Source of the DNA: Saprospiraceae bacterium
Lineage (GTDB): Bacteria; Bacteroidota; Bacteroidia; Chitinophagales; Saprospiraceae
Direction of reading: 5' to 3'
Assembly: GCA_016710625.1 (NCBI GenBank)
Contig: JADJVK010000001.1
Coordinates: 1 to 64,000, forward strand
Length of the DNA: 64,000 nt
Shown: positions 9,900-19,160 of the stretch, piece after piece
Layout: each line of letters starts with the position of its first letter
Numbering within the stretch: position 1 is the first letter of the stretch
Notes under the pieces: generated by a model
The model's database searches: none
Seen by the model: only the letters and a program-made list of their open reading frames with translations
Told to the model about the DNA's origin: nothing
Program-made: the position numbers and the translations under genes

Positions 9900-10603
9900 T
9901 AAATTCTGTATTTTATTATCAACTTAATGAAATTTCCTAACTCCTGAAATAAAACTATATAGTTAAATTTCGTGAAAGTAACTCCTTCATTTAGAGAAAC
10001 ATGTACTGGATGAATCTCTAATTTATGAGCATTTACAGAAAGTAATAATTCCAAATCCAATAAAAAACGGTCAGTTTGACATGCTACAAATAACTTTTTC
10101 ACATCATTATCAAAGGCTTTCAACCCACATTGAGTGTCATTTGTTGGCAATGCCAAAATATAAGTATTGAAAAACCTTAATGCCTTAGAAATAAATGTTC
10201 TAGCTCTAGATAAATGCTCATAATACTCTGATTTCCTATATCCACTAACTATTCCATTTTTATTATTAGCTTCATTGAATATTGCTACCATACTCTTTGT
10301 AGTATATGGAAAATCAATATCTGTAAACATGTAAATATCACTCTCAGATTGTGCTACACCTGTCTTTAAAGCGGCTCCTTTTCCCTTATTTATATCATGA
10401 ATAACATAAATTAATTTTTCTTTCAATACTGATTTGAGTACATCAACTTGTTTAGAGATATCATTTTTACATCCATCATTAACTAAAACAACATTACAGT
10501 CATATCCAATATTATTACAAAATTCATTGTAACTGTCCAATAGATTTTGCTCCCAATTATCTATAGGATTATAACATGGTATGACTAAAACCAATTTTTT
10601 CAA
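9881..10603 (-). CDS. GT2-family glycosyltransferase (dolichyl-/polyprenyl-phosphate sugar synthase-like)
   Basis: A 240-residue cytoplasmic GT-A enzyme: VIPCYNP at the N-terminus, NDGCKND for the nucleotide, NKGKGAALKTG, then the metal-binding TDIDFPY (the DxD-like centre), and TQCGLKAF further on. This resembles polyprenyl-phosphate mannose/glucose synthases, which supply lipid-linked sugar donors to GT-C enzymes, and three such enzymes lie next door; supplying their donor is therefore a good hypothesis. The start is a TTG codon (10601-10603), since a TGA lies two codons above it and the motif VIPCYNP is only six residues in. No C-terminal membrane segment is present. Confidence 0.75.
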   Translation of the reverse strand: MKKLVLVIPCYNPIDNWEQNLLDSYNEFCNNIGYDCNVVLVNDGCKNDISKQVDVLKSVLKEKLIYVIHDINKGKGAALKTGVAQSESDIYMFTDIDFPYTTKSMVAIFNEANNKNGIVSGYRKSEYYEHLSRARTFISKALRFFNTYILALPTNDTQCGLKAFDNDVKKLFVACQTDRFLLDLELLLSVNAHKLEIHPVHVSLNEGVTFTKFNYIVLFQELGNFIKLIIKYRIYYRFIK

Positions 10604-10708
10604 GATTCAATATTATTTTTGCAGTAAAAATAGAATATATATTATAATATGGACATATTTTAAAGCATTTTACTTAATTTTAAATATTATTTTACCTTTT
10701 TCCATTAT

Positions 10709-11434
10709 ATGAAATACCTACCCTTTGCTTTACTCCTAACATTCCTAGCTTGCAATTCGGAGCGGAATATTCAATCCTTTTACTATCCTATTGATGACAT
10801 AGAGCAGAAAGGGAAAGTATATGTTTACGAGTCTGCCATGGCGGATTCTTTGTCTGGATATTATTGGTATTTTAAAGTAAAAAATAAAGAAAAAACCAAG
10901 TATTTGATTGCCACTAACATCAATGCCCAATTCGAAGTCAACCAGATTTCAACAGAGAAAATTGTGTCGAATGGAACTGTGTTGCAGCAATACCTTTTGT
11001 ACCAAAAAGACAGCTTGGGCAACCAAAAACCTACTGAAGCAACCATAAAATCTAATGGATTCTTCCCTTTTGAAGTGAAAGACTCCAATGGCGTTTTTAT
11101 GTATGAGGTGAAATGGACTGACCCATTTGAGTCGAACCACAAAACTGCCTTGATCAGAAATAGAAGATTCCTAAAAGATAGTACTTACACCTATAATGGC
11201 ACTCAATTACCTTGTATTATATTCAAAATCAACGACTTAATCGATGATGATTTCAATGGACATTTGGAAATAAAATATCAAGGGAAAGAAATATATGCAA
11301 AAGGAATCGGTTTGGTTTATACAGAAAAGCTGATAAACAACAGAAAATTTGCATATCAACTCAAAAATAGCTTAGATTTGGAGCAATTTGAAGCAATTTC
11401 AAAATCAGCGTTTAATCGAATACAAAAAGAATGA
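10709..11434 (+). CDS. Lipoprotein of unknown function
   Basis: A 241-residue protein whose signal peptide ends in a lipobox (LLTFLAC, Cys15), so it should be lipid-anchored. The mature part is beta-rich, with no motif I know. It overlaps queD by four bases (ATGA), so the two are co-transcribed; why a lipoprotein travels with a pterin enzyme is not evident. No close family can be named. Confidence 0.6.
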   Translation: MKYLPFALLLTFLACNSERNIQSFYYPIDDIEQKGKVYVYESAMADSLSGYYWYFKVKNKEKTKYLIATNINAQFEVNQISTEKIVSNGTVLQQYLLYQKDSLGNQKPTEATIKSNGFFPFEVKDSNGVFMYEVKWTDPFESNHKTALIRNRRFLKDSTYTYNGTQLPCIIFKINDLIDDDFNGHLEIKYQGKEIYAKGIGLVYTEKLINNRKFAYQLKNSLDLEQFEAISKSAFNRIQKE

Positions 11435-11838
11435 AAGTAGCAGTATATCGAAAAGCACATTTTAATGCGGCTCATCGTTTGTTCAACCCTTCTTGGACTT
11501 TCGAAAAAAATCAGCAAGTCTTTGGGCTTTGCAACAACCCTCATTATCATGGCCACAATTACGAATTAGAGGTGAAAGTCATTGGCGACATCAACCCAGA
11601 AACGGGTTTCGTCATCGACCTAAATCTCCTTAAAACAATTATTTACGAAGAAATAGAGCTGGCTTTTGACCATAAAAATTTGAATGTAGAAGTGACAGAA
11701 TTTCAAAATTTGATTCCTACAGCTGAGAATATTTGTGTGGTGATTTGGCAAAAATTGCGAAAAAAATTGGCAGCTGAGCTCGACCTATCGGTCAGATTAT
11801 ACGAAACACCTCGAAATTTTGTGGAATATCCAGCTTGA
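11431..11838 (+). CDS. queD: 6-carboxy-5,6,7,8-tetrahydropterin synthase / PTPS family
   Basis: A 135-residue enzyme of the PTPS/QueD family. Zinc ligands are His15 (FNAAH), His40 and His42 (HYHGH); the catalytic Cys is Cys34 (FGLCNN); the pterin-anchoring Glu is in the C-terminal YETPRN. The likely reaction is conversion of 7,8-dihydroneopterin triphosphate to 6-carboxytetrahydropterin in queuosine synthesis. PTPS activity for another pterin cannot be excluded, because the family is promiscuous and no queC or queE lies nearby. It follows the lipoprotein with an ATGA overlap. Confidence 0.85.
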   Translation: MKVAVYRKAHFNAAHRLFNPSWTFEKNQQVFGLCNNPHYHGHNYELEVKVIGDINPETGFVIDLNLLKTIIYEEIELAFDHKNLNVEVTEFQNLIPTAENICVVIWQKLRKKLAAELDLSVRLYETPRNFVEYPA

Positions 11839-11961
11839 TTTATTTTAAAAAAATAGTTTAAACCTGCCCTAAACTCAAAAATACGCTGAATAAAAAATTA
11901 ATTTTAATGAATTCATATTCACAAATCATATTAATTTTTTACTTTGCAAAAAACTTTGAAT

Positions 11962-13275
11962 ATGAGCATTTTTGGCAAATTGATTTGGGCAGTTAGTTTC
12001 TCTTTTTTCAGTCTTCAGTTAATGGCACAAGCTGATTTAAGTACGATGATGTGCAAACAGCTTCCTCAATCTGCTTTATTCAATCCTGCGAATTTGCCAA
12101 ATTATCGCTTTGCGGTTACTTTGCCTTCTTTATATTTCGGTGCAACCTCCAGCTCCGTATCCATACAAGATATTATCAATAATAAAAATGGTAGTTGGAT
12201 CAATAATTTGAGTGCCAACAATTCCTTAGGTACCGATTTGAATATCGAAACTGTTGGGATTTATTTTGGGTCAAAAAAGCTAAAATTCGGTATCCACCAT
12301 GCCATTCGCTCCTCTGGAAATATCGAATATCCAAAAAACTTGGCGGATTTGATTTGGTTTGGAAATAGCAAATTCATTGGTAAAACGATGGAATTGGGTC
12401 CCAAAATCGATTTCAATTCATTTCATGAACTTGGTTTGGCAGCAGCTTATAATTTTGGAAAATTGACAATTGGCGGAAGGGTGAAATATCTATCTGGTAT
12501 CGGAAACATCAGCACCAAAAATAATCAACTCTCCTTATTTACTAGCGATGATATTTATCAACTAAAACTAACTAGCGATTTTGCCTTAAATTCTTCTGGC
12601 ACAGTCAATTACTACTCCATTGACAGCTTGACTTTCGATAGCAAACAATTGAGTTTCAATAAGCTTTTTGGCAAAAACAGTGGTTTAACCTTTGATCTTG
12701 GAGCAAATTATGATGTAACTACAAAACTCCAAATCGGGGTAGGCATACACGATTTAGGCGGTAGTATTAATTGGAAAGACAATGTTCAAAACCTGAATTC
12801 TAAAGGAACCTTCGAATACAATGGATTGGAATTAAAAAACATTCTTTATTCAGATAGCACGAACAATTTTGATCATGTTTTGGATTCTGTGAAAAAAGCC
12901 TTCAATTTGGTGCAAACCAATACAAGTTATAAAAGCAGTATTTCCACAAGATATTTTGCAACTGCTCAATACAAAGTAAGCAATTCTTTATCCTTAAATG
13001 GCATCCTTTTCTTCGAATCATTGGCTGCCAAAACTGTTACTTCCTTTGCAATCGGTGGCAATTACAATCTGTTTTCTTGGCTCAATATTGGAGCAAATTA
13101 TGCTGCAAAACAAAATTCTACTTTCAATATTGGTTTAAATACCACATTAAAAATAGGTCCTGTTCAGATATTTGCACTGACAGACAATATTTTAGCTATT
13201 GCAAACCCTTACAATAGCCGAAATGCAAGTGGAAGAATTGGGGTGAATGTATTAATAGGAAAATTAGAAAACTAA
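11962..13275 (+). CDS. DUF5723-like secreted beta-barrel protein
   Basis: About 437 residues from ATG 11962 (a TTG six codons up is weaker). Signal peptide ends LMAQ; the mature protein starts QADLSTMMCKQLPQSALFNPANLP, the N-terminal pattern of Bacteroidota DUF5723/PorP-like outer-membrane proteins. Strands with alternating residues continue to GRIGVNVLIGK. Function is unknown; I expect an outer-membrane location. The frame ends four bases past the stop of the convergent HAD gene. Confidence 0.7.
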   Translation: MSIFGKLIWAVSFSFFSLQLMAQADLSTMMCKQLPQSALFNPANLPNYRFAVTLPSLYFGATSSSVSIQDIINNKNGSWINNLSANNSLGTDLNIETVGIYFGSKKLKFGIHHAIRSSGNIEYPKNLADLIWFGNSKFIGKTMELGPKIDFNSFHELGLAAAYNFGKLTIGGRVKYLSGIGNISTKNNQLSLFTSDDIYQLKLTSDFALNSSGTVNYYSIDSLTFDSKQLSFNKLFGKNSGLTFDLGANYDVTTKLQIGVGIHDLGGSINWKDNVQNLNSKGTFEYNGLELKNILYSDSTNNFDHVLDSVKKAFNLVQTNTSYKSSISTRYFATAQYKVSNSLSLNGILFFESLAAKTVTSFAIGGNYNLFSWLNIGANYAAKQNSTFNIGLNTTLKIGPVQIFALTDNILAIANPYNSRNASGRIGVNVLIGKLEN

Positions 13276-13697
13276 TCTTCAAATACTTCCACCTCTCTCA
13301 ATTCAGAAACTAAATCTGTAAATTTTCCTCTATATCGAGTGGCTCTAACGATATGATTATCAATCCAATGGTAATTTCCACCTCTTGGTTTATTCAATAA
13401 TAATCCATGATACTTGAAACCATTTCTCACTAGCCATTCGTTGGTGATGTCCTTATGAACATCTGTACGAGACGTAAAAAAAACAATGTGATGCCCTTCA
13501 TCATACCATTTATTGATAATTCGTAATGCATCAGGGTATGGAACGACAGTCACCATTCTTTCTGGTTCCTCATTTGGGATATCATCACAAATAGTGCCAT
13601 CAATATCAATTAAATAATTTTTTTTGCCTTCATTCAAAACAGGACTTAACCTGTTTCCATTATCGTCAAATGCTTCTTTTAATTCAAAATTCGCCAT
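13272..13697 (-). CDS. HAD-superfamily phosphatase
   Basis: A 141-residue HAD hydrolase with all four motifs: DIDGT (nucleophile Asp31 and acid/base Asp33), Thr75 in FFTSR, Lys103 in LNKPRGG, and the metal Asp113 in WIDN. The cap is tiny. Relatives in Bacteroidota are often annotated as phosphoheptose-isomerase-linked or capsule phosphatases, but the substrate cannot be read from the sequence. The gene has its own promoter-like element (13718-13725) and sits between the DUF5723 gene and uvrA on the opposite strand. Confidence 0.7.
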   Translation of the reverse strand: MANFELKEAFDDNGNRLSPVLNEGKKNYLIDIDGTICDDIPNEEPERMVTVVPYPDALRIINKWYDEGHHIVFFTSRTDVHKDITNEWLVRNGFKYHGLLLNKPRGGNYHWIDNHIVRATRYRGKFTDLVSELREVEVFED

Positions 13698-13717
13698 AAA
13701 TGATTAAAATATTGGCA

Positions 13718-13725
13718 CAAAGGTA
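13718..13725 (-). promoter_or_regulatory. -7 promoter box TACCTTTG (minus strand) of the HAD gene
   Basis: Exact TAnnTTTG on the minus strand, 20 bases upstream of the ATG (13695-13697). The same octamer precedes rnpB. Confidence 0.5.
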
Positions 13726-13831
13726 AGGGAATATTCTTTTTATAGCCAAAAACTATCGAAATTTGCCTTACTTTTTCAACAATTTAGTCAGTATTGGAGT
13801 TAACATCTCTTCCTGAAAAGAATAAATAAAA

Positions 13832-16684
13832 ATGTCGAAAACAAAGAAAATAGCAAGACCTAGTTTAAAAGATATTGAAAATCAAGATATTAATGATTTC
13901 ATAGAAATCAAAGGAGCTCGTTCCAACAATTTAAAAAATATAGATGTCAAGCTTCCTAAAGAAAAGTTAATTGTTGTCACTGGCGTTTCTGGGTCAGGAA
14001 AATCTTCCTTGACAATGGATACTTTGTTTGCTGAAGGACAAAGGAGATATGTCGAAAGTCTTTCTTCCTATGCCCGACAGTTTCTAATGCGGATGAAAAA
14101 ACCAGAGGTAGATTACATCAAAGGAATCTGCCCAGCCATCGCCATCGAACAAAAAGTGAGTACGAGTAATGCCCGATCTACCGTCGGCTCCATGACCGAA
14201 ATCTACGATTATTTGAGATTGTTGTATTCAAGAATCGGCAGAACTTATTCGCCAGTAAGCGGTGAGCTAGTGACTCGTCATGAAGTTGCAGATGTGGTAG
14301 ATTACATCATGAAGCAAGACGAAGAAACTAAAATACAACTTTTCATCCCCTTAGTTTTCAAATATGAAGAAAGAACCTTGAAGCAAGAATTAGACTTATT
14401 GTTACAAAAAGGATATTCGAGGGTACGTTACAAAAATGAAATCATGCAAATCGAAGATTTGCTGGCTAATAAATCCATAAAATCTGACAAAAAAGTAGGC
14501 GATTTTAAGAAAAGCGGCATAGTAGTACTCATCGACCGTTTTGTTGTAAAAAAAGAGGATGAAGAAAATATCAAAAGGATTGGCGACTCTGTGCAAACCG
14601 CTTTTTATGAAAGTGAGGGAGAATGTATTGTGGAAATAGTCGGTAAAACGGACAAAGGTTTCAATAATCGTTTCGAAGCCGATGGCATCACCTTTTTGGA
14701 TCCCACTCCACAACTTTTTAATTACAACAATCCTTACGGAGCTTGCCCAACCTGCGAAGGATATGGAAAAACACTGGGAATAGATGATGCTAAAGTAATT
14801 CCCGACCCAAAACTTTCTGTTTATTCAGGTGCAATAGCTTGTTGGAGAGGAGAAATCGGCAGTGAATGGTTGATGCCTTTATTACAAAAAGCCCATTTAT
14901 TTAATTTCCCTTTACACCGACCTTATAATGAACTGACCAAAGAGGAAAAGAGAATCCTTTGGAAAGGAAATGAGCATTTTGAAGGAATCAATGCCTTTTT
15001 CAAATATTTAGAAGAAAGATTATATAAAATCCAAAACAGGGTAATGCTCTCAAAATATAGGGGAAAGACCATTTGCCCTACCTGTGAAGGTGCTAGACTT
15101 CGACAAGAAGCATTGTATGTGAAAATCGATGGAAAACACATTGGGGATTTGACAGAATTGCCCATCGACGAGCTCCAAAATTTTTTCTTGCACCTCAATC
15201 TGAATGAGTACGACAATGCTATTGCTAAAAGGCTTTTATTAGAAATCAACACTAGATTAGCATTTATGGTTGATCTTGGATTGCCCTACCTTTCTTTGGA
15301 TAGAATAGCGTCCACCCTCAGTGGCGGAGAAACCCAAAGAATCAATCTGACCAGAACATTGGGCAGCAATTTGACGAGCTCTATGTATATTTTGGATGAA
15401 CCCAGTGTGGGTCTTCACCCAAGAGATACGGCTAGAATGGTGAGTGTTTTGAAATCATTAAGAGATTTAGGGAATACAGTGATTGTGGTGGAGCACGAAG
15501 AGGAAGTCATCAAAAATGCCGATTATTTGGTGGATATTGGTCCGAATGCAGGAATTTTTGGAGGAAAAGTCGTTTTTGCCGACCATTACAGCCAGCTACA
15601 TACTGCCAAAGAAAGCCTTACTGCTGCTTATCTGAATCATGAAATGTCGATTCCTGTGCCTACGAAGCGGAGAGTTCCGAAGGAATTTATCACTATTAAA
15701 GGAGCTGCTCAGCACAACCTAAAAAATATTACAGTCAATTTCCCATTGAATGCCTTGACAGTTGTTTCGGGGGTTTCGGGCTCCGGAAAAACAACTTTGG
15801 TGAAACAAATATTGTATCCTGGCATCAAAGCATTGAAAGGAGAGCCACAGTCAGGTGGAGTGGGCATCCATGACGAAATTACGGGAGCTTTGAACAAATT
15901 CAGCCAGATAGAAATGGTGAGCCAACACCCTATTGGAAAATCGAGCCGCTCCAATCCAGTAACCTACGTAAAAGCTTATGATGCCATTAGAGATTTGTTT
16001 GCAGACCAACAACTTTCGAAAATTAGAGGTTACAAACCCAAACATTTCTCCTTCAATGTGGAAGGTGGAAGGTGTGAGTCTTGCAAAGGAGAAGGGGAGC
16101 AAGTGGTAGAGATGCAGTTTTTGGCGGATGTACATTTGGAATGTGAAGAATGTAAGGGAAAAAGATTTCAACAAGAGGTGTTGGAGGTGAAATATAAGAA
16201 CAAAAACATATATGACATCTTGGATATGAGCATCGAAGCGGCACTAGACTTTTTTTCAGAAAAAAAAGATATTTTAAGTAAATTAAGACCACTGAATGAT
16301 GTGGGATTAGGCTATATCAAAATGGGGCAATCGTCTAGTACCTTATCGGGTGGGGAGGCTCAAAGAGTGAAGTTGGCTTATTTCCTGACGTTGGAAAAAG
16401 CGACAGAACGCTATGTATTCATCTTTGATGAGCCCACTACGGGGTTGCATTTCCACGATATCCATAAGTTGCTTATTGCCATCAATGCCTTAGTGGATAG
16501 AGGGCATACCGTCATCATTGTAGAACACAATATGGAAGTCATCAAATCAGCAGATTGGGTCATTGATTTGGGACCAGAAGGCGGAAAAAAAGGCGGAATG
16601 CTCTTGTTTGAAGGCACACCAGAGGATTTTTTGAATTGCAAAACATCCTATACGGTCCCTTTTTTAAAGGAAAAGTTGGGATAA
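13832..16684 (+). CDS. uvrA: Excinuclease ABC subunit A (UvrA)
   Basis: A 950-residue UvrA, normal length, which recognises bulky DNA lesions and loads UvrB. Two ABC ATPase halves are visible: Walker A GVSGSGKSS (51-59) and a second GVSGSGKTT, two signature LSGGE motifs (STLSGGETQRI and STLSGGEAQRV), and Walker B ILDEP and IFDEP. Zinc-finger cysteines occur as CPTCEGYG and CPTCEGAR in the first half and as CESCKGEG/CEECKGKR in the second. No uvrB or uvrC lies nearby. The stop is followed by a 161-base gap with no gene. Confidence 0.97.
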   Translation: MSKTKKIARPSLKDIENQDINDFIEIKGARSNNLKNIDVKLPKEKLIVVTGVSGSGKSSLTMDTLFAEGQRRYVESLSSYARQFLMRMKKPEVDYIKGICPAIAIEQKVSTSNARSTVGSMTEIYDYLRLLYSRIGRTYSPVSGELVTRHEVADVVDYIMKQDEETKIQLFIPLVFKYEERTLKQELDLLLQKGYSRVRYKNEIMQIEDLLANKSIKSDKKVGDFKKSGIVVLIDRFVVKKEDEENIKRIGDSVQTAFYESEGECIVEIVGKTDKGFNNRFEADGITFLDPTPQLFNYNNPYGACPTCEGYGKTLGIDDAKVIPDPKLSVYSGAIACWRGEIGSEWLMPLLQKAHLFNFPLHRPYNELTKEEKRILWKGNEHFEGINAFFKYLEERLYKIQNRVMLSKYRGKTICPTCEGARLRQEALYVKIDGKHIGDLTELPIDELQNFFLHLNLNEYDNAIAKRLLLEINTRLAFMVDLGLPYLSLDRIASTLSGGETQRINLTRTLGSNLTSSMYILDEPSVGLHPRDTARMVSVLKSLRDLGNTVIVVEHEEEVIKNADYLVDIGPNAGIFGGKVVFADHYSQLHTAKESLTAAYLNHEMSIPVPTKRRVPKEFITIKGAAQHNLKNITVNFPLNALTVVSGVSGSGKTTLVKQILYPGIKALKGEPQSGGVGIHDEITGALNKFSQIEMVSQHPIGKSSRSNPVTYVKAYDAIRDLFADQQLSKIRGYKPKHFSFNVEGGRCESCKGEGEQVVEMQFLADVHLECEECKGKRFQQEVLEVKYKNKNIYDILDMSIEAALDFFSEKKDILSKLRPLNDVGLGYIKMGQSSSTLSGGEAQRVKLAYFLTLEKATERYVFIFDEPTTGLHFHDIHKLLIAINALVDRGHTVIIVEHNMEVIKSADWVIDLGPEGGKKGGMLLFEGTPEDFLNCKTSYTVPFLKEKLG

Positions 16685-16845
16685 GAGTTTGATGGAAAAG
16701 TAATAGTGTTGCTTTGTAGAATCTGATGTTTTGTTAGTTCTGATAGGTTATGATGGTTAAAAAATGAAAAATGTGTGCATTTTTGAGAGAAAAGTATTAA
16801 ATTACGATTCAAAATTCATTCATTGAAATTGTAAATTTTATCAAT

Positions 16846-17439
16846 ATGACCTTTACAAATATAATCCAACGGTTACATAAAACCTTATTTCTGGTTTTAA
16901 TCATTTCAATTACTGCAAATATTGAGATTAATTCTCAAAATGACTTTAATATTAATGCTTTAAAAGACTCCTTGTTGGTAAACAAAGAGCAAAAGAGCCA
17001 TTTAGTAAAAATTTTAGTAGATTCTCTGTTAAAAACAACAGAGGGATATGAATCATATCCGATTCTTGATGTCTTATTAGATTTTAATGATGATGAAGTG
17101 ATTAAATTATTATTATACGATGTTGATTTCCAGACAGATAAAGAACCAATAAATTGTATCTATCCAATTAGTGATAAACTACAAAAAAAAGTAGATAAGC
17201 TGAACTTATTATCAATTGTACTAAATTCTGATTTTTTAGAAAGATTTGTTGTAAGCTATCGAAATCCTAATTGGATTGTCAAACAAGATAATTTAGATAT
17301 TCTAATTAGTTGTTTAGGTAATTTATATAAACTAATAGATTATAAACAAATTTACAATAAGACAAAAGACAATACAAATAAAAAGAAGAACCTTGAATTA
17401 TTAATTAATAGATTGGAAGCAAAATATAAAAAAAATTAG
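16846..17439 (+). CDS. Hypothetical secreted protein
   Basis: A 197-residue protein with a possible signal peptide (hydrophobic residues about 13-25, then NSQND). The rest is highly helical, rich in Leu, Asp and Lys, and ends ...AKYKKN. I recognise no domain. Base composition is more AT-rich than the flanking uvrA and sigma genes. It may be periplasmic; no function can be given. Confidence 0.45.
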   Translation: MTFTNIIQRLHKTLFLVLIISITANIEINSQNDFNINALKDSLLVNKEQKSHLVKILVDSLLKTTEGYESYPILDVLLDFNDDEVIKLLLYDVDFQTDKEPINCIYPISDKLQKKVDKLNLLSIVLNSDFLERFVVSYRNPNWIVKQDNLDILISCLGNLYKLIDYKQIYNKTKDNTNKKKNLELLINRLEAKYKKN

Positions 17440-17616
17440 CAAAATAATATTGACAAAATAGTTTAGGAAAGTTAATATTAGTTGATTATTTTTTCACAAA
17501 AAAACTCATTATCTATTAATTATATATTATTTTTCTAAAAATAAATTAAAAATAATGAATCCTTTTAAACCATTTCTTTTCACAATAGTCATAGTTAGTA
17601 TAAAAAGTATCACAAA

Positions 17617-18162
17617 TTGAAAGAAATCACTGACGAACAGCTACATGTGATGCTATTGGATAGCAGTACAAAAGAAAAAGGTTTCCGAATCCTGATGGAA
17701 AGGTACCAAGAAAAGTTGTACTGGCATGTACGAAGAATCATCATTGATTTTGACGATACTGATGATGTGGTTCAAAATACTTTTATAAAAGTGTATCGCA
17801 ATATCCACAGTTTTGAAGGAAAATCTAAATTATATACTTGGTTATATCGGATTGCAACGAATGAAGCGATTACTTTCAAAGCTCAAAAGCAAAAAAAAGT
17901 GGCTGATTCAATTGATGACAATCTGGGATTGGCGAATACTTTGAATGCCGATACTTATTTCGATGGGGACGAAATTCAAAGAAAACTACTACTAGCAATA
18001 GAAAGTTTGCCTGAAAAACAACGAATTGTGTTTAACTTGAGATATTATGACGAATTGCCGTATGAAGAAATGTCCAACATTTTGGATACTTCGGTAGGTG
18101 CTTTGAAAGCTTCATACCATCATGCTGCAAAAAAAATAGAAGCATTTTTAAAAGACGAATAA
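17617..18162 (+). CDS. RNA polymerase ECF-type sigma factor
   Basis: A 181-residue sigma-70 family protein: region 2 with DDTDDVVQNTFIKVYRNI (about residues 45-62) and TWLYRIATNEA; region 4 with LPEKQRIVFNLRYYDELPYEEMS and the helix-turn-helix end VGALKASYHHA. Start TTG at 17617 is chosen because the next in-frame ATG would remove part of the N-terminal extension (MKEITDEQLHVM). It forms a tight unit with a single-pass protein (gap 9) and a small periplasmic protein (gap 20), which are expected to control its activity. Confidence 0.85.
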   Translation: MKEITDEQLHVMLLDSSTKEKGFRILMERYQEKLYWHVRRIIIDFDDTDDVVQNTFIKVYRNIHSFEGKSKLYTWLYRIATNEAITFKAQKQKKVADSIDDNLGLANTLNADTYFDGDEIQRKLLLAIESLPEKQRIVFNLRYYDELPYEEMSNILDTSVGALKASYHHAAKKIEAFLKDE

Positions 18163-18171
18163 TCTAAAGAA

Positions 18172-18657
18172 ATGAATACGAATAACGAAATCAAATCTGA
18201 ATTGGGAGAAATTGCTCCATTTTTAGCTACTTTAAAAGATAAAAAGAATGGTTTTACCGTTCCGAAAGATCATTTTTCGAAGTTGCAAAACCAGATTTTC
18301 GATCAATTGAAAGACGAAACTCCTGTACTAACTGTTAAAAAGAAGTTTAGCATCTGGGATTATGCTTGGCTGAAACCAGCAGTAGCGGCTGTCTTTGTTG
18401 GCGCTGTCGGCGCTTCCATTTTCTTCTGGAATGCAAATAAGTCAACTTCAATTAATCAAAAAATGGCAGATATCAGTAGTGATGAAATGGAAAATTACAT
18501 CTCTTCTCATATTGACGAATTTGATGTGGAACTTATCGTTAAAAACAACCCTGGCATTTTAGATGAGACCTTCAAAGACTTTAAACCTGAAGACATTCAT
18601 CAGTACCTCAAAGAAAGTATTGATGACATTGAAATAGAAGATTTAGAAAATTTATAA
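18172..18657 (+). CDS. Putative membrane anti-sigma factor
   Basis: A 161-residue protein with a cytoplasmic N-terminal region (about 65 residues), one membrane segment (about residues 66-86, with PAVAAVFVGAVGASIFFW) and an acidic periplasmic tail. It directly follows the ECF sigma gene, the usual place of the cognate anti-sigma factor. No zinc-finger (ZAS) motif is visible, so it is either a divergent one or a partner of another kind. Confidence 0.5.
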   Translation: MNTNNEIKSELGEIAPFLATLKDKKNGFTVPKDHFSKLQNQIFDQLKDETPVLTVKKKFSIWDYAWLKPAVAAVFVGAVGASIFFWNANKSTSINQKMADISSDEMENYISSHIDEFDVELIVKNNPGILDETFKDFKPEDIHQYLKESIDDIEIEDLENL

Positions 18658-18677
18658 GTTAAAATAATTTTAAAGAA

Positions 18678-19118
18678 ATGAAAATATTAATTCCTTTTGC
18701 AGTCGCTATCTTTTTTTGTACTGCATCATTTGGTCAGAATAAGGACAAAATCGAAAGTTTTAAAATCGCTTTTATTACTCAAAAATTGAATTTAAGTAGT
18801 GATGAAGCTCAAAAGTTTTGGCCCATTTTTAATGAAATGCAATCTGCAATAAAGCAAAGTAGACAGTCAAGTAAAACGGATAAGCCAGTAAATGATATGT
18901 CAGAAGATGAAGCTGCTAGATTTATAAAAGAGTCTTTGGATGCTGAACAAAAAGAATATCAGGCTAAACAAAACGCCTACAATAAATTTAAAGGTGTCAT
19001 TTCAAGTAAAAAAATTGCGATGCTTCGACAAGTAGAAAGAGAGTTTAAAGAAGAAATGTTGAAGAAAATGCAAGAGAAAAGAGAGATGAAAAGAAATAGA
19101 ATGATGAACGACAATTAG
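18678..19118 (+). CDS. Spy/CpxP-like small periplasmic protein
   Basis: A 146-residue protein with signal peptide (MKILIPFAVAIFFCTASFGQ). The mature part is helical, with KLNLSSDEAQKFWPIFNEM in the middle (the LTXXQ-like region of Spy/CpxP proteins) and a charged coiled tail. Its position after an ECF sigma and putative anti-sigma suggests an envelope-stress sensor or chaperone. The assignment rests mostly on size, fold pattern and context. Confidence 0.5.
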   Translation: MKILIPFAVAIFFCTASFGQNKDKIESFKIAFITQKLNLSSDEAQKFWPIFNEMQSAIKQSRQSSKTDKPVNDMSEDEAARFIKESLDAEQKEYQAKQNAYNKFKGVISSKKIAMLRQVEREFKEEMLKKMQEKREMKRNRMMNDN

Positions 19119-19122
19119 TCAT

Positions 19123-19160
19123 AAAAAAAGGCTTCGATGCAGCATCGAAGCCTTTTTTGT
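19123..19160. terminator. Bidirectional terminator between the sigma operon and DUF1501
   Basis: GGCTTCGATGC / GCATCGAAGCC stem (11 paired bases, near-zero loop) flanked by an A run on the left and a T run on the right, so it can act on both converging transcripts. Confidence 0.9.
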
